Source: Geminocystis herdmanii PCC 6308
GTDB taxonomy: Bacteria > Cyanobacteriota > Cyanobacteriia > Cyanobacteriales > Cyanobacteriaceae
Assembly (NCBI RefSeq): GCF_000332235.1
Contig: NZ_CM001775.1
Coordinates: 1,308,382-1,372,381 of the forward strand
DNA length: 64,000 nucleotides
Direction of reading: 5' to 3'
Made by a program: the position numbers and the translations under genes. Under the pieces are notes generated by a model. The model was not told where the DNA came from and did no database searches. It saw only the letters and a list, made by a program, of their open reading frames with translations. Positions 51,350-59,202 of this stretch are shown in pieces; the first letter of the stretch is position 1, and each line of letters begins with the position of its first letter.

Positions 51350-52669
51350 TTAACTTTTCTTAATCTTTTTAATATAAATATCTCTTTGAGGATAGGGAAT
51401 TTGTATATTATTATTAGCAAATTCTTTTAAAATATTACAGTTTATTTCGCTAATAACGCCCTTTCTGGTATTAACATCATCTAACCAAAATTTGAGTTCA
51501 AAATTTAAGCTAGAATCTCCAAACTTTAGGAAAAAAGCTATAGGAGAAGGACTTTTTAATACCCTTTTATTATTGTAAGCAATTTCGAGTAATAAATTAA
51601 TAATTTGTTCTGGTTGAGAATCATAGCCTACACCGATTAAAACAGAACAATAAACTAAGTTATTACTACCAGTATAAGTGGTTAAATCTTCTGTAAAAAA
51701 AGTTTGATTAGGAATGATTTTTTCTGAATTATCTACTAACATTTTTACCGTAGTTGCCCTAATTCCTAATTCTTTTACCTCACAGGTTTGTCCTTCAATA
51801 CTAATAATATCACCCGGTTTTAATACTTTTTCAAATAATAAGATAATACCGCTAACAAAATTACTAATAACTTCTTTTAAAGCAAAGCCGATACCCACAG
51901 ATAAACCACCACTAATAGCAGTTACAGCCCTACCGTCCACTCCCACATAACCTAAAATTAACACAATTCCTAAAGTGATTAAAAAATAACGTAATAATAA
52001 TATACTTGCTTGAATTTCTCCTTTATCTGAAGGAGTTTTAGGTTTAATAAATGTGATTAATAATTTTTCTAATAAGATAACAATTACTACCCAAAAATAT
52101 AATCCTATAAACAGAGCAAATATAGATTGAAAAGTGACAGGATTATTAAATAATTTGATTAAAACTATCTGAGAAAATTCTTCAAAATTTCCCGAAAGTT
52201 CTAATATTTTTCTCAACACAAATAAAATGAATAATGGATAAAATATTTTCCATTGATATTCTCGAATAATATTTAAGGGAAAAGTACTATATAAAAATGC
52301 TAAAAAACATCTTAAAATTAAATAAATTATTACTATTTGCACTGATAAATTTATTAATCCTTTTGTCCAATTTTGACTTTTTAAAAAAACTTCCATTAAA
52401 TTAAGTAAAATTAAAGTAATTAAAGGAAAATCGATCGTTTGTACAAATAAAGCAATATACTCATTGGGTTCGAGTTTTTCATCTCGCCAAATAAAAGTAG
52501 TAAATTGAGGAATTTTTTTGTGTAACCAATTCCAAATAACTTTAGATAATAACCAACCTATTATTAAAGAAATAAAGATAATTAATGACTGAATTAAAAT
52601 GTCAAATCTTGCTAAAAAAATGGATTGTTTAATAAGAATATCGGAAAAAGTTATAACTTTATTTTCCAT
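51350..52669 (-). CDS. Mechanosensitive ion channel, MscS family
   Basis: 439 aa. About five spans before the MscS pore: DGRAVTAISGGLSVGIGFALKEVISNFVSGI is TM3, rich in Gly and Ala, followed by EKVLKPGDIISIEGQ, EVKELGIRATTVKMLVD and IIPNQTFF. The last third is the cytoplasmic vestibule. Larger than E. coli MscS through extra N-terminal spans. Only 15 bp separate it from the solute-binding protein gene. Confidence 0.92.
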   Translation of the reverse strand: MENKVITFSDILIKQSIFLARFDILIQSLIIFISLIIGWLLSKVIWNWLHKKIPQFTTFIWRDEKLEPNEYIALFVQTIDFPLITLILLNLMEVFLKSQNWTKGLINLSVQIVIIYLILRCFLAFLYSTFPLNIIREYQWKIFYPLFILFVLRKILELSGNFEEFSQIVLIKLFNNPVTFQSIFALFIGLYFWVVIVILLEKLLITFIKPKTPSDKGEIQASILLLRYFLITLGIVLILGYVGVDGRAVTAISGGLSVGIGFALKEVISNFVSGIILLFEKVLKPGDIISIEGQTCEVKELGIRATTVKMLVDNSEKIIPNQTFFTEDLTTYTGSNNLVYCSVLIGVGYDSQPEQIINLLLEIAYNNKRVLKSPSPIAFFLKFGDSSLNFELKFWLDDVNTRKGVISEINCNILKEFANNNIQIPYPQRDIYIKKIKKS

Positions 52670-52684
52670 AAAAATAGAAATTTA

Positions 52685-53938
52685 TTAACTACTAAAACTA
52701 TCTATCGACAACATTAATTCTTCGGCAGCTTTTTCGGTAGAAATTTCTCCTACAAGAGCTTTTTGATAAAGAATTTCTCCTATTTCAAAAACTTTCAGAA
52801 TTTGTTGTAAGTTATTAAGGGGAATTGCTACTGCTGATTCAACTTGTTTTAATAACACGGATTCAATAGGCAGTAAAATAACGTTAGGATTTACATTACG
52901 ATTGGTGGGAATAAAACTCTGAGTTTTGATAATTCCTGCTAATTGTTGCTCTGGATTCGTGATAAATTTAGCAAAGGCTAAAGCTAAACGATTTTCATTA
53001 TCTGTATTACTATGATTTAATACTATAACTTTGGTATAAATCAAAGGAGTCGCTTTTCCTCCTTCTCCTTGAGGTAATAAAGCAATTCGGAAATTATCCC
53101 CTAAAGTCTCGGTAAAATCGAGAATTTCCGTTGATTCACAAACATAATAAGCCAATTTACCATTATTAAAAGCATTGTGAAGAATAGTACGATCGTGACT
53201 AAAAATGACATTAGGTTGTAAAGAAGCATTTTTGAGCCAATCAAGCCATTTTACCCATCCATCAAGATTAGGCGCAAGTAAATCTAATTCATTAAATAAT
53301 CTACCACCAAAACTACCCATGCCCCAAAAAGTATCTTCAAAAGAAGAAACTAAACCCACAGTATAACCTTTTATTGCCCTTTGAATTAATCCATCTAAAT
53401 CTGTTGGCGGAGTGCTTAAAATTGGATCATTGGTAGCATTTAATTTTGCTTTATTATAACAAAGAACCCTTGTATTTGAACCTAATGGAATACCATAAAT
53501 TTTTCCTTGATAACGTACTTGAGTTAATGTAAGAGGGGAATAAATAGAAGTGTCAATTAATTCGGAATCAATAGGATTAATTAATCTTTTTTTGAGTAAT
53601 TCTATCAGATTTTTTGCTTCAATAATTAAAGCACTTGAACCAAAACCAGTTTCTGATTTTTCAATAAAAAGAGAGGGATTTTTTTGCTGAGGAATTGATT
53701 GAAGGAGAATATTAACTTCTGGATTTAATTGTTTAAATTGTTCGACAGCAGTTATGAACATATTGGCAACTTTTCCCTCTGTAGAATGCCAAATTAATAG
53801 ATTTCCTTGTAGTTTTGTTGATATATTTACTTGATTACTCAAAGCAATTTTAATGAGTAAAATCAAGCTAATACTAATGATAAAGTAATACAAAAAACTA
53901 AATATCTTTTTATGTTTAAACAACTTTGACATTTGCAA
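52685..53938 (-). CDS. Family 1 extracellular solute-binding protein
   Basis: 417 aa. N-terminal span FSFLYYFIISISLILLIKIAL acts as uncleaved anchor or signal; no lipobox Cys. Body follows ABC sugar-type receptors: LLIWHSTEGKVANMF, YQGKIYGIPLGSNTRVLCYNK, GWVKWLDWLK and IALLPQGEGGKATPL. No permease or ATPase gene is adjacent; the genes either side encode an outer-membrane protein and MscS. Confidence 0.82.
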   Translation of the reverse strand: MQMSKLFKHKKIFSFLYYFIISISLILLIKIALSNQVNISTKLQGNLLIWHSTEGKVANMFITAVEQFKQLNPEVNILLQSIPQQKNPSLFIEKSETGFGSSALIIEAKNLIELLKKRLINPIDSELIDTSIYSPLTLTQVRYQGKIYGIPLGSNTRVLCYNKAKLNATNDPILSTPPTDLDGLIQRAIKGYTVGLVSSFEDTFWGMGSFGGRLFNELDLLAPNLDGWVKWLDWLKNASLQPNVIFSHDRTILHNAFNNGKLAYYVCESTEILDFTETLGDNFRIALLPQGEGGKATPLIYTKVIVLNHSNTDNENRLALAFAKFITNPEQQLAGIIKTQSFIPTNRNVNPNVILLPIESVLLKQVESAVAIPLNNLQQILKVFEIGEILYQKALVGEISTEKAAEELMLSIDSFSS

Positions 53939-53983
53939 AAAAAATATACCTATTTAACTAATTGAATCGGTTATTGATTATGA

Positions 53984-55684
53984 TTAAAAATGAAAAGTTG
54001 CTGACAAAAATGGTCCATTAAAACTTTCTTTGAAACCAAAAGCATTATTACCACTACCCCAAGAGTAATCTATTTCATAGAAACGATAGCCTAATTGTAA
54101 TGCAGTGTTATAACCGATCCATACATCTGTACCAAATAAGACATTCCAACTCATGTCAGTTTCTCCAGCTAATCCAAATCCTGACGCATCTCCCCTTAAC
54201 CATAGTCCAATTCGATCGTTTAATTGCATTCCCAATTTACCACCTATCATCGGTTCAAGCCAAGTTCTAGTCTGTCCGTAGTTATTTTGAAAACTACCAT
54301 TAAAATTAACTAAGGTACTGGTAGCGACAACATTAATAGTTTCTTCGATATTGATACTGATGTTATTTAATCTCATTCCTGCTATGGGTTGAAACCAGAA
54401 AATAGGATAGTTGCGCCCTGATGGTTTTTCTGGTAATCGAGAATTGGGAATATCGCCAAAGTGATAACTTACAGCAAAGTCATAAATTCCCTGTTGAAAA
54501 CTTAAATTTGTATTACTACTTATATCTAAATTTTGGGGCGATCGATTTTCGATAAAATCCTTAGTTTGTTCAATTTTAGCCAATTCTTGATCGATTAAAA
54601 TTCTAGCTTCTTCTAATTCTTTTTGTAATGCTTGTAATTTTTCTGTATCTTCAATCTTACGTTGTTCGATAACGGTTTCAATGCCTTGTTGTACAGTGTC
54701 ACGAGTTTCTGTCAATTTTTGTTTAATTTCAGGAAGAGAAGATAAAACTTCTTTAACGCCAGTATCTTCAATTCTCTTATTTAACTCTTCTAAGTCTTGA
54801 GTTTGGGGAAAATCTTTGATATTTAGTGCCAATAATTCCTTAAAATCTTCGGGAATTAATTTGAGATTCTCTAAATCTTGAAAATTCAAATCACCGATGC
54901 GAGAATCAACAAAATTACTTAAATTATTTCTAATTTCTTCTACTTTTATCTCGACAGTTTTTAATTTTTCTAAATCTTCATTAATAGTAAATTTTAAGTC
55001 TTCAATTTTTGTATCTATTTTTTGAGTAATTTCATCTTTTTTTAACTGTTCGTTTTCTTTCGCTATTTCAATTTTTTGTTCAAGATTATTAACTAATTCT
55101 GTCACCCTTGTATTTGTACCTTTACTCATTAAATAATTGAGAGAATTTAAAGCTGAGGGGGTTCTAGTAGCTTGTTTACTTAAATTAATAGTATCACCCA
55201 AATTAACGTAATAACCATCAAAAATAAGTCCAAATCTACCTTTCCATGCTTCTACCCTAGCACTGGCTGTAAAGTTCAAAGAATCTAATACTTGTCCTAA
55301 ATCCATATCATAATCAACAGTTCTACCTCTAGCGGTAGCTGTGCCGTAAGTAGTTATTGGTACGGTTACATAGGGTTGAAATTGAAAACGCCATTTATTC
55401 GGATCATTTGTGATATTAACTTCGGAATTTTGGGCTTGAATTTGAGGGAATAAACTATTAGTATTTTCATTAAATTTACCAACTTGAAAAATGTCAGGAG
55501 TTTGCTTTATTAGTTCAGATTCTTGAAAATAATTTCCGCTTAAATCTGGTGCACAATCACAGCCGTTAGAGATAAATAGATCGTCTTTTTCTTGAGCAGA
55601 TATAGGGTTTGCGATCGACTTTAGAGGAAAACAACTACTACCGATTGCTAATATAAAAATGAAAGATTTTTTAAAAAATAACAT
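53984..55684 (-). CDS. Outer-membrane beta-barrel with inserted coiled coil
   Basis: 566 aa. Signal peptide ending near SIANP. Residues about 90-165 read as barrel strands (WRFQFQPYVTVPITTYGTAT, RVEAWKGRFGLIFDGYYVNL), residues about 170-370 as a charged coiled coil (KIEIAKENEQLKKDEITQKI, LQALQKELEEARILIDQEL), and residues about 380-566 as further barrel strands ending SATFHF with the terminal Phe of an outer-membrane signal. So a helical domain of about 200 residues sits in one loop of the barrel. Family unknown. Probably first gene of an operon with the binding protein and MscS. Confidence 0.75.
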   Translation of the reverse strand: MLFFKKSFIFILAIGSSCFPLKSIANPISAQEKDDLFISNGCDCAPDLSGNYFQESELIKQTPDIFQVGKFNENTNSLFPQIQAQNSEVNITNDPNKWRFQFQPYVTVPITTYGTATARGRTVDYDMDLGQVLDSLNFTASARVEAWKGRFGLIFDGYYVNLGDTINLSKQATRTPSALNSLNYLMSKGTNTRVTELVNNLEQKIEIAKENEQLKKDEITQKIDTKIEDLKFTINEDLEKLKTVEIKVEEIRNNLSNFVDSRIGDLNFQDLENLKLIPEDFKELLALNIKDFPQTQDLEELNKRIEDTGVKEVLSSLPEIKQKLTETRDTVQQGIETVIEQRKIEDTEKLQALQKELEEARILIDQELAKIEQTKDFIENRSPQNLDISSNTNLSFQQGIYDFAVSYHFGDIPNSRLPEKPSGRNYPIFWFQPIAGMRLNNISINIEETINVVATSTLVNFNGSFQNNYGQTRTWLEPMIGGKLGMQLNDRIGLWLRGDASGFGLAGETDMSWNVLFGTDVWIGYNTALQLGYRFYEIDYSWGSGNNAFGFKESFNGPFLSATFHF

Positions 55685-55754
55685 AATTTTGTAAATATAA
55701 TATGATTTTAAATTTTAAACATCAAAAAACACATTAGAAAGCGACTATATTTGG

Positions 55755-55790
55755 AATAAAGAGGGCTGAAGCCCTTACTACGAACTAATT
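55755..55790. terminator. Hairpin between outer-membrane and upstream genes
   Basis: AGGGCTGAAGCCCT is a short perfect-stem palindrome (AGGGCT/AGCCCT, 2-base loop) followed by tactacgaac, a form common as an intergenic repeat in cyanobacteria. Placed between the end of the 55815 gene and the start of the outer-membrane gene. Confidence 0.5.
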
Positions 55791-55814
55791 AAAAATCTTT
55801 TTTGGAGATGTGTA

Positions 55815-56306
55815 TTATTGACAACCCACCACTGAGGCCGTGTAAGTTTTGCCGATCGACTCGATACCATTAACAAATAAATTCACTTGATAGGGTTCAT
55901 CCTTAGGGCGTGGCTCGGCTACTATTTTTAAAGGCTTATTTGCTTGAAATTGTACCCCTTGATTATTAAAAAATTCTCCTGCGGTTTGGTCACTATATTT
56001 GAGATACATTCTGACATCAAAAGGCCCACTATCATTAGAATTAACGGTAACGATAAACTTACGATACTTAACATCTCCGGGTACAGCCCAATCCGTATTC
56101 CAATTATTACGAGTGACATCAACTCCTAACATTCCCAACGGACCAGCCGGAATAGTTGGAGGAGAAACAGTTTTAGTGACACTATTACCACTTCCGCCCA
56201 CAAGAGGTATAGGAGTACAGGTTTCTGCTTGAAGGGGTAAATTAAGTCTCAAGATGGAGAAAAAGATACCTAAAATAGTAAAACGAGAAAAAAGAGAAAG
56301 TTTCAT
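55815..56306 (-). CDS. Exported protein of unknown function
   Basis: 163 aa. Signal peptide MKLSLFSRFTILGIFFSIL to LPLQAE; mature part has three Cys, the first near its start (ETCTPIP) and one as penultimate residue (VVGCQ), so one disulphide bond is likely. It looks beta-rich (KYRKFIVTVNSNDSGPFDVR). Lies in the arylsulfatase-region cluster of exported proteins. Confidence 0.7.
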   Translation of the reverse strand: MKLSLFSRFTILGIFFSILRLNLPLQAETCTPIPLVGGSGNSVTKTVSPPTIPAGPLGMLGVDVTRNNWNTDWAVPGDVKYRKFIVTVNSNDSGPFDVRMYLKYSDQTAGEFFNNQGVQFQANKPLKIVAEPRPKDEPYQVNLFVNGIESIGKTYTASVVGCQ

Positions 56307-56330
56307 TTTTTTTGTTGTATAATTGATTAA

Positions 56331-57677
56331 TTAAAGTATTTGTGTTACCACAGGAGGATTCCAAATGCCGTTAAGAGCCGATGCTTTTGGGGCATATAAA
56401 CGCATTGTTACTCCTAATACACCCTCCGCAGGAGAAGGCAACCAGTTAGAGACTTTGTCATCTTCAGGAGATTCGTGTTGAATATATATATCAAGTGAAC
56501 CATCGGAGTTATATGTTAAAGTATCTCGATCGCCGATGGCAAATCGATCGAGCTTATTCGCTACTTGAAAACCCTCCGCATCATACATGGTGATCGACCA
56601 AAAAGCCTCTACGGGGGGAAGCTCATCTTTATCAAAGTGTAATATATAGTTGTTTTTACCTTCCATGGGCTTACCATTCGCATCAAAGACATTCATAGGA
56701 TAAATGGCATCTTCGGGTTGATTTGCCCCTAATCCCACCATTGCCACGATCGCCCGTTTTAGGTAATAATTGCCATAAACTCCCATAGTATCAGTGTTCA
56801 TTTGCCAACCGTTTTCGATTCGTGCCAAAGTTGGTAACTTCTCCATCATAATTTTCAGTCCATCCATTACCGCTTTTTGTAAACCTGCTTGTACGGTAGA
56901 AGGTGCATTATTCAAGTCAAAACTCTTACCCTGCTCAATACCTATACGTTGCAGACGAGCAATAATTGACCAATCGGTAACTTGAGGGGGATTAATTTTG
57001 AGTAATTCTGCACCATAGCTGAAATATTGACTTGCGGACATACTATTGATCTGTTTTAGAGGATCTGTTTTCATATCAATGGTAGTATCAATAACAGTTT
57101 CCATAGCTTCAACGGTTCTGCCCCACTGAGAAAGAGGAACAATTTTAAAACCGTCTTGAATTTCATTTACCGCAGGATAATCTTCAACTCCGTTAGTTTG
57201 AATTCGTCCGATAATCCAAACATAAGGGGTAGGAGATTCGATTTTTTCGATTTCTTCTGATAATTCTCCTGTCCATCCTTGAGGTACGATCGCATATTGT
57301 TGAGCTTCTGTGCCTGTGGTACGTTTACCGGGTACAGCAAAAACATTTGACCACATATCCAACATGGGTAATAAATAGTAACGTCCGTTAGTATCAGGAG
57401 TTAAGACAATCATCGGCTCTTTAGTTATATCAACCCACGCAACGGTATAAAGAGTATCAAAATTAGGACGCACTACCGCTCGAAAATTAGCTGGAGGAAA
57501 TTGTCGCAGATGATGAAATGTATTTACAGGACCGAATCCGGGTTTTTCTCCTGATTTGTAATTAGTACATACCCTTCTTGTGAAGTCCATGGTAATCAAC
57601 GAATAAAAGTAATGATAAGCCTCAATACCAATTTCGTAGGCTTGTTGTTCTGTAATATTATCGAGTGATAGTTTCAT
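56331..57677 (-). CDS. DUF1254/DUF1214 protein
   Basis: 448 aa. Start ATG 57677 (MKLSLDNITEQQAYEIGIEAYHYFYSL) is preferred to the open codons before it because those overlap the previous gene. DUF1254 block: FRAVVRPNFDTLYTVAWVDIT and DTNGRYYLLPMLDMW; DUF1214 block: YILHFDKDELPPVEAFWSITMYD and LTYNSDGSLDIYIQHESP. No signal peptide. The biochemical role of the family is not established. Confidence 0.88.
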   Translation of the reverse strand: MKLSLDNITEQQAYEIGIEAYHYFYSLITMDFTRRVCTNYKSGEKPGFGPVNTFHHLRQFPPANFRAVVRPNFDTLYTVAWVDITKEPMIVLTPDTNGRYYLLPMLDMWSNVFAVPGKRTTGTEAQQYAIVPQGWTGELSEEIEKIESPTPYVWIIGRIQTNGVEDYPAVNEIQDGFKIVPLSQWGRTVEAMETVIDTTIDMKTDPLKQINSMSASQYFSYGAELLKINPPQVTDWSIIARLQRIGIEQGKSFDLNNAPSTVQAGLQKAVMDGLKIMMEKLPTLARIENGWQMNTDTMGVYGNYYLKRAIVAMVGLGANQPEDAIYPMNVFDANGKPMEGKNNYILHFDKDELPPVEAFWSITMYDAEGFQVANKLDRFAIGDRDTLTYNSDGSLDIYIQHESPEDDKVSNWLPSPAEGVLGVTMRLYAPKASALNGIWNPPVVTQIL

Positions 57678-57708
57678 AATTATATTAAGTGAAAAAGATT
57701 TCGTAAAA

Positions 57709-58239
57709 TTACTCGTTAACCATTGATTCGGGAACTTGTACCGAAAATTGACCACACTGTAAAGAAAGTTTTTGCGGATTGAGAGGATCTCTAACTAATT
57801 GAGGATCAGCAGGACGAGTCTGTCCGGGTTCTGTATTCTCACAGATAATAGTGGTAATTTTCGGATTTTGATTCGGGGTGAGAAAAGCCGCACCAACGTA
57901 GGCTTTCAACTTTACTGTCACGGGATTAGAATTATCAGGAATTACATAACTATAAGCGGCTTCTGAGGTGGTGCGAACTGCATAATCAAAAGTAGAAGGT
58001 AGGGTAATACCAAAATCTTTTTGAATGTTATCTATTACGGCTCGAAACTTACCATTTGTTTGATAATAAGTCCGTTGTCCTTCCGTCATCTTAGCTACCG
58101 CTTGTAATGCAGTATTTTGATCTTGATTAGGACTATTTTGAGCTTGGGTAGTTAAACCGAACCCTAATAATACACTACCGAAAATAAGAGCGATGGCTCG
58201 ATTTTTCCAAAGGTGTTTTGAGTTTGAAAATTTAGTCAT
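57709..58239 (-). CDS. Exported type IV pilin-like protein
   Basis: 176 aa. Signal peptide (IALIFGSVLLGFGLTTQAQ), then KMTEGQRTYYQTNGKFRAVIDNIQKDFG, the Q(R/A)-YY-NGKF pattern of the cyanobacterial pilin-like G/H domain. It lacks a prepilin leader, so it is probably a secreted, non-filament protein. Located 31 bp upstream of the DUF1254 gene. Confidence 0.78.
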   Translation of the reverse strand: MTKFSNSKHLWKNRAIALIFGSVLLGFGLTTQAQNSPNQDQNTALQAVAKMTEGQRTYYQTNGKFRAVIDNIQKDFGITLPSTFDYAVRTTSEAAYSYVIPDNSNPVTVKLKAYVGAAFLTPNQNPKITTIICENTEPGQTRPADPQLVRDPLNPQKLSLQCGQFSVQVPESMVNE

Positions 58240-58378
58240 GATTTAGTTTTCCTGTGTAAAAATTATTGTTCAGAATAAATGTTCTAAAGATTTCTTTTTG
58301 TGCTTTTCCTAGGCGATCGCTTTTAAGTGAGTAAGTAAAATTAATCGTACATTTTATTTTTCTAAAAGCGATGACAAC

Positions 58379-58432
58379 AATGGGTTTAAACCCATTGCCT
58401 CTATACAATTAATTTTGCATAAGTACTTAGTA
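58379..58432. repeat. Palindrome and inverted dispersed repeat
   Basis: AATGGGTTTAAACCCATT (58379-58396) is a perfect 18-bp palindrome and likely terminator for the gene at 58427. Next to it (58400-58430) is the AAGTACT-ATGCAAAAT element in reverse orientation (ttttgcataagtactta). Confidence 0.6.
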
Positions 58433-59059
58433 AAGAATTGGAGTGGGTGCAACATAAACTGGAGGCGCATAAATTGGATAAACGGGAGCTACAGGAGTAA
58501 CAACTACAGGAGGGTGATAATAATAATTACTCGCCGCGGCACCTGCCGCCACACCTGCCCCATACATCGCCCAACGTCCTAAAATATCAATAAATAAAGA
58601 TGATTCTTGGAAGTTAGCAGGTAATTCTCCTTGTAAAACCTTCACTTGATAGGAAAGATTATTATTTTCTAACTTAGGATTTGTTAATTCAATAACGATA
58701 CTATTAACACCTTTTTCACCAAAAATCGATAATGTAGCATTAGGCGGATTAGAGGCAAAATTATCTGATCCTTTATCCCAATGACTGATAAATTCAGTAT
58801 TTTGTACATGACCTGAAATACGTTCGGGTCGATCGCTAAAAAAGATAGTTGAACCGACTCCATTAAGATTTAATCTTTTTCCGTCATAACTACCTGTGAC
58901 AGAATTTTGCACGAAAAGCAGTTGTACGGGATCAGAAACTTCTTTGGTTTCAGGGGCTGGTTTTGCTTCCACAGATTTATCAGTAATCAGATTACCCACA
59001 GAAACAGTCAAGGTAAGCATACTAACGGTAAATAAAGCACAGAAAGATTTTTTGTTCAT
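58427..59059 (-). CDS. Exported protein, paralogue of 63399
   Basis: 210 aa. Signal peptide-like start MNKKSFCALFTVSMLTLTVS. Core: VQLLFVQNS, FFSDRPERISGHVQNTEF, KGSDNFASNPPNATLSIF, NSIVIELTNP and SSLFIDILGR. The same core, with FADRPVRLAGHVTTPEY and SDNFTNDPPNATLSVY, is in the protein at 63399, so the two are paralogues at both ends of the sulfatase cluster. C terminus is Pro/Val/Tyr-rich. Function unknown. Confidence 0.78.
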   Translation of the reverse strand: MNKKSFCALFTVSMLTLTVSVGNLITDKSVEAKPAPETKEVSDPVQLLFVQNSVTGSYDGKRLNLNGVGSTIFFSDRPERISGHVQNTEFISHWDKGSDNFASNPPNATLSIFGEKGVNSIVIELTNPKLENNNLSYQVKVLQGELPANFQESSLFIDILGRWAMYGAGVAAGAAASNYYYHPPVVVTPVAPVYPIYAPPVYVAPTPILY

Positions 59060-59128
59060 GATTTTTCAATTTTTAATTAAATATGTTGTAACTATGGTTA
59101 CTTGATCCTTTAAGTTTAAGCCCCCCAA

Positions 59129-59176
59129 CCCCCAAATCTGGGGGAGTTCAATCGTTCCTTCCCCCAAACTTGGGGG
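59129..59176. repeat. Two C-run/G-run hairpins
   Basis: CCCCCAAATCTGGGGG (59129-59144) and CCCCCAAACTTGGGGG (59161-59176), 16 bp apart. Located downstream of the arylsulfatase stop; likely terminators. They resemble the units found inside the glutamate synthase gene. Confidence 0.7.
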
Positions 59177-59202
59177 ATTAAGGAGGCAGTAAAAAAAGTA
59201 AG

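Noticed and set aside
51714-51950. Plus-strand frame opposite mscS
   Set aside because: Overlaps the conserved MscS pore region; no support for a second gene.
55928-56232. Frames on both strands over the secreted protein at 55815
   Set aside because: The 163-aa frame has a signal peptide and Cys pattern; the others have neither.
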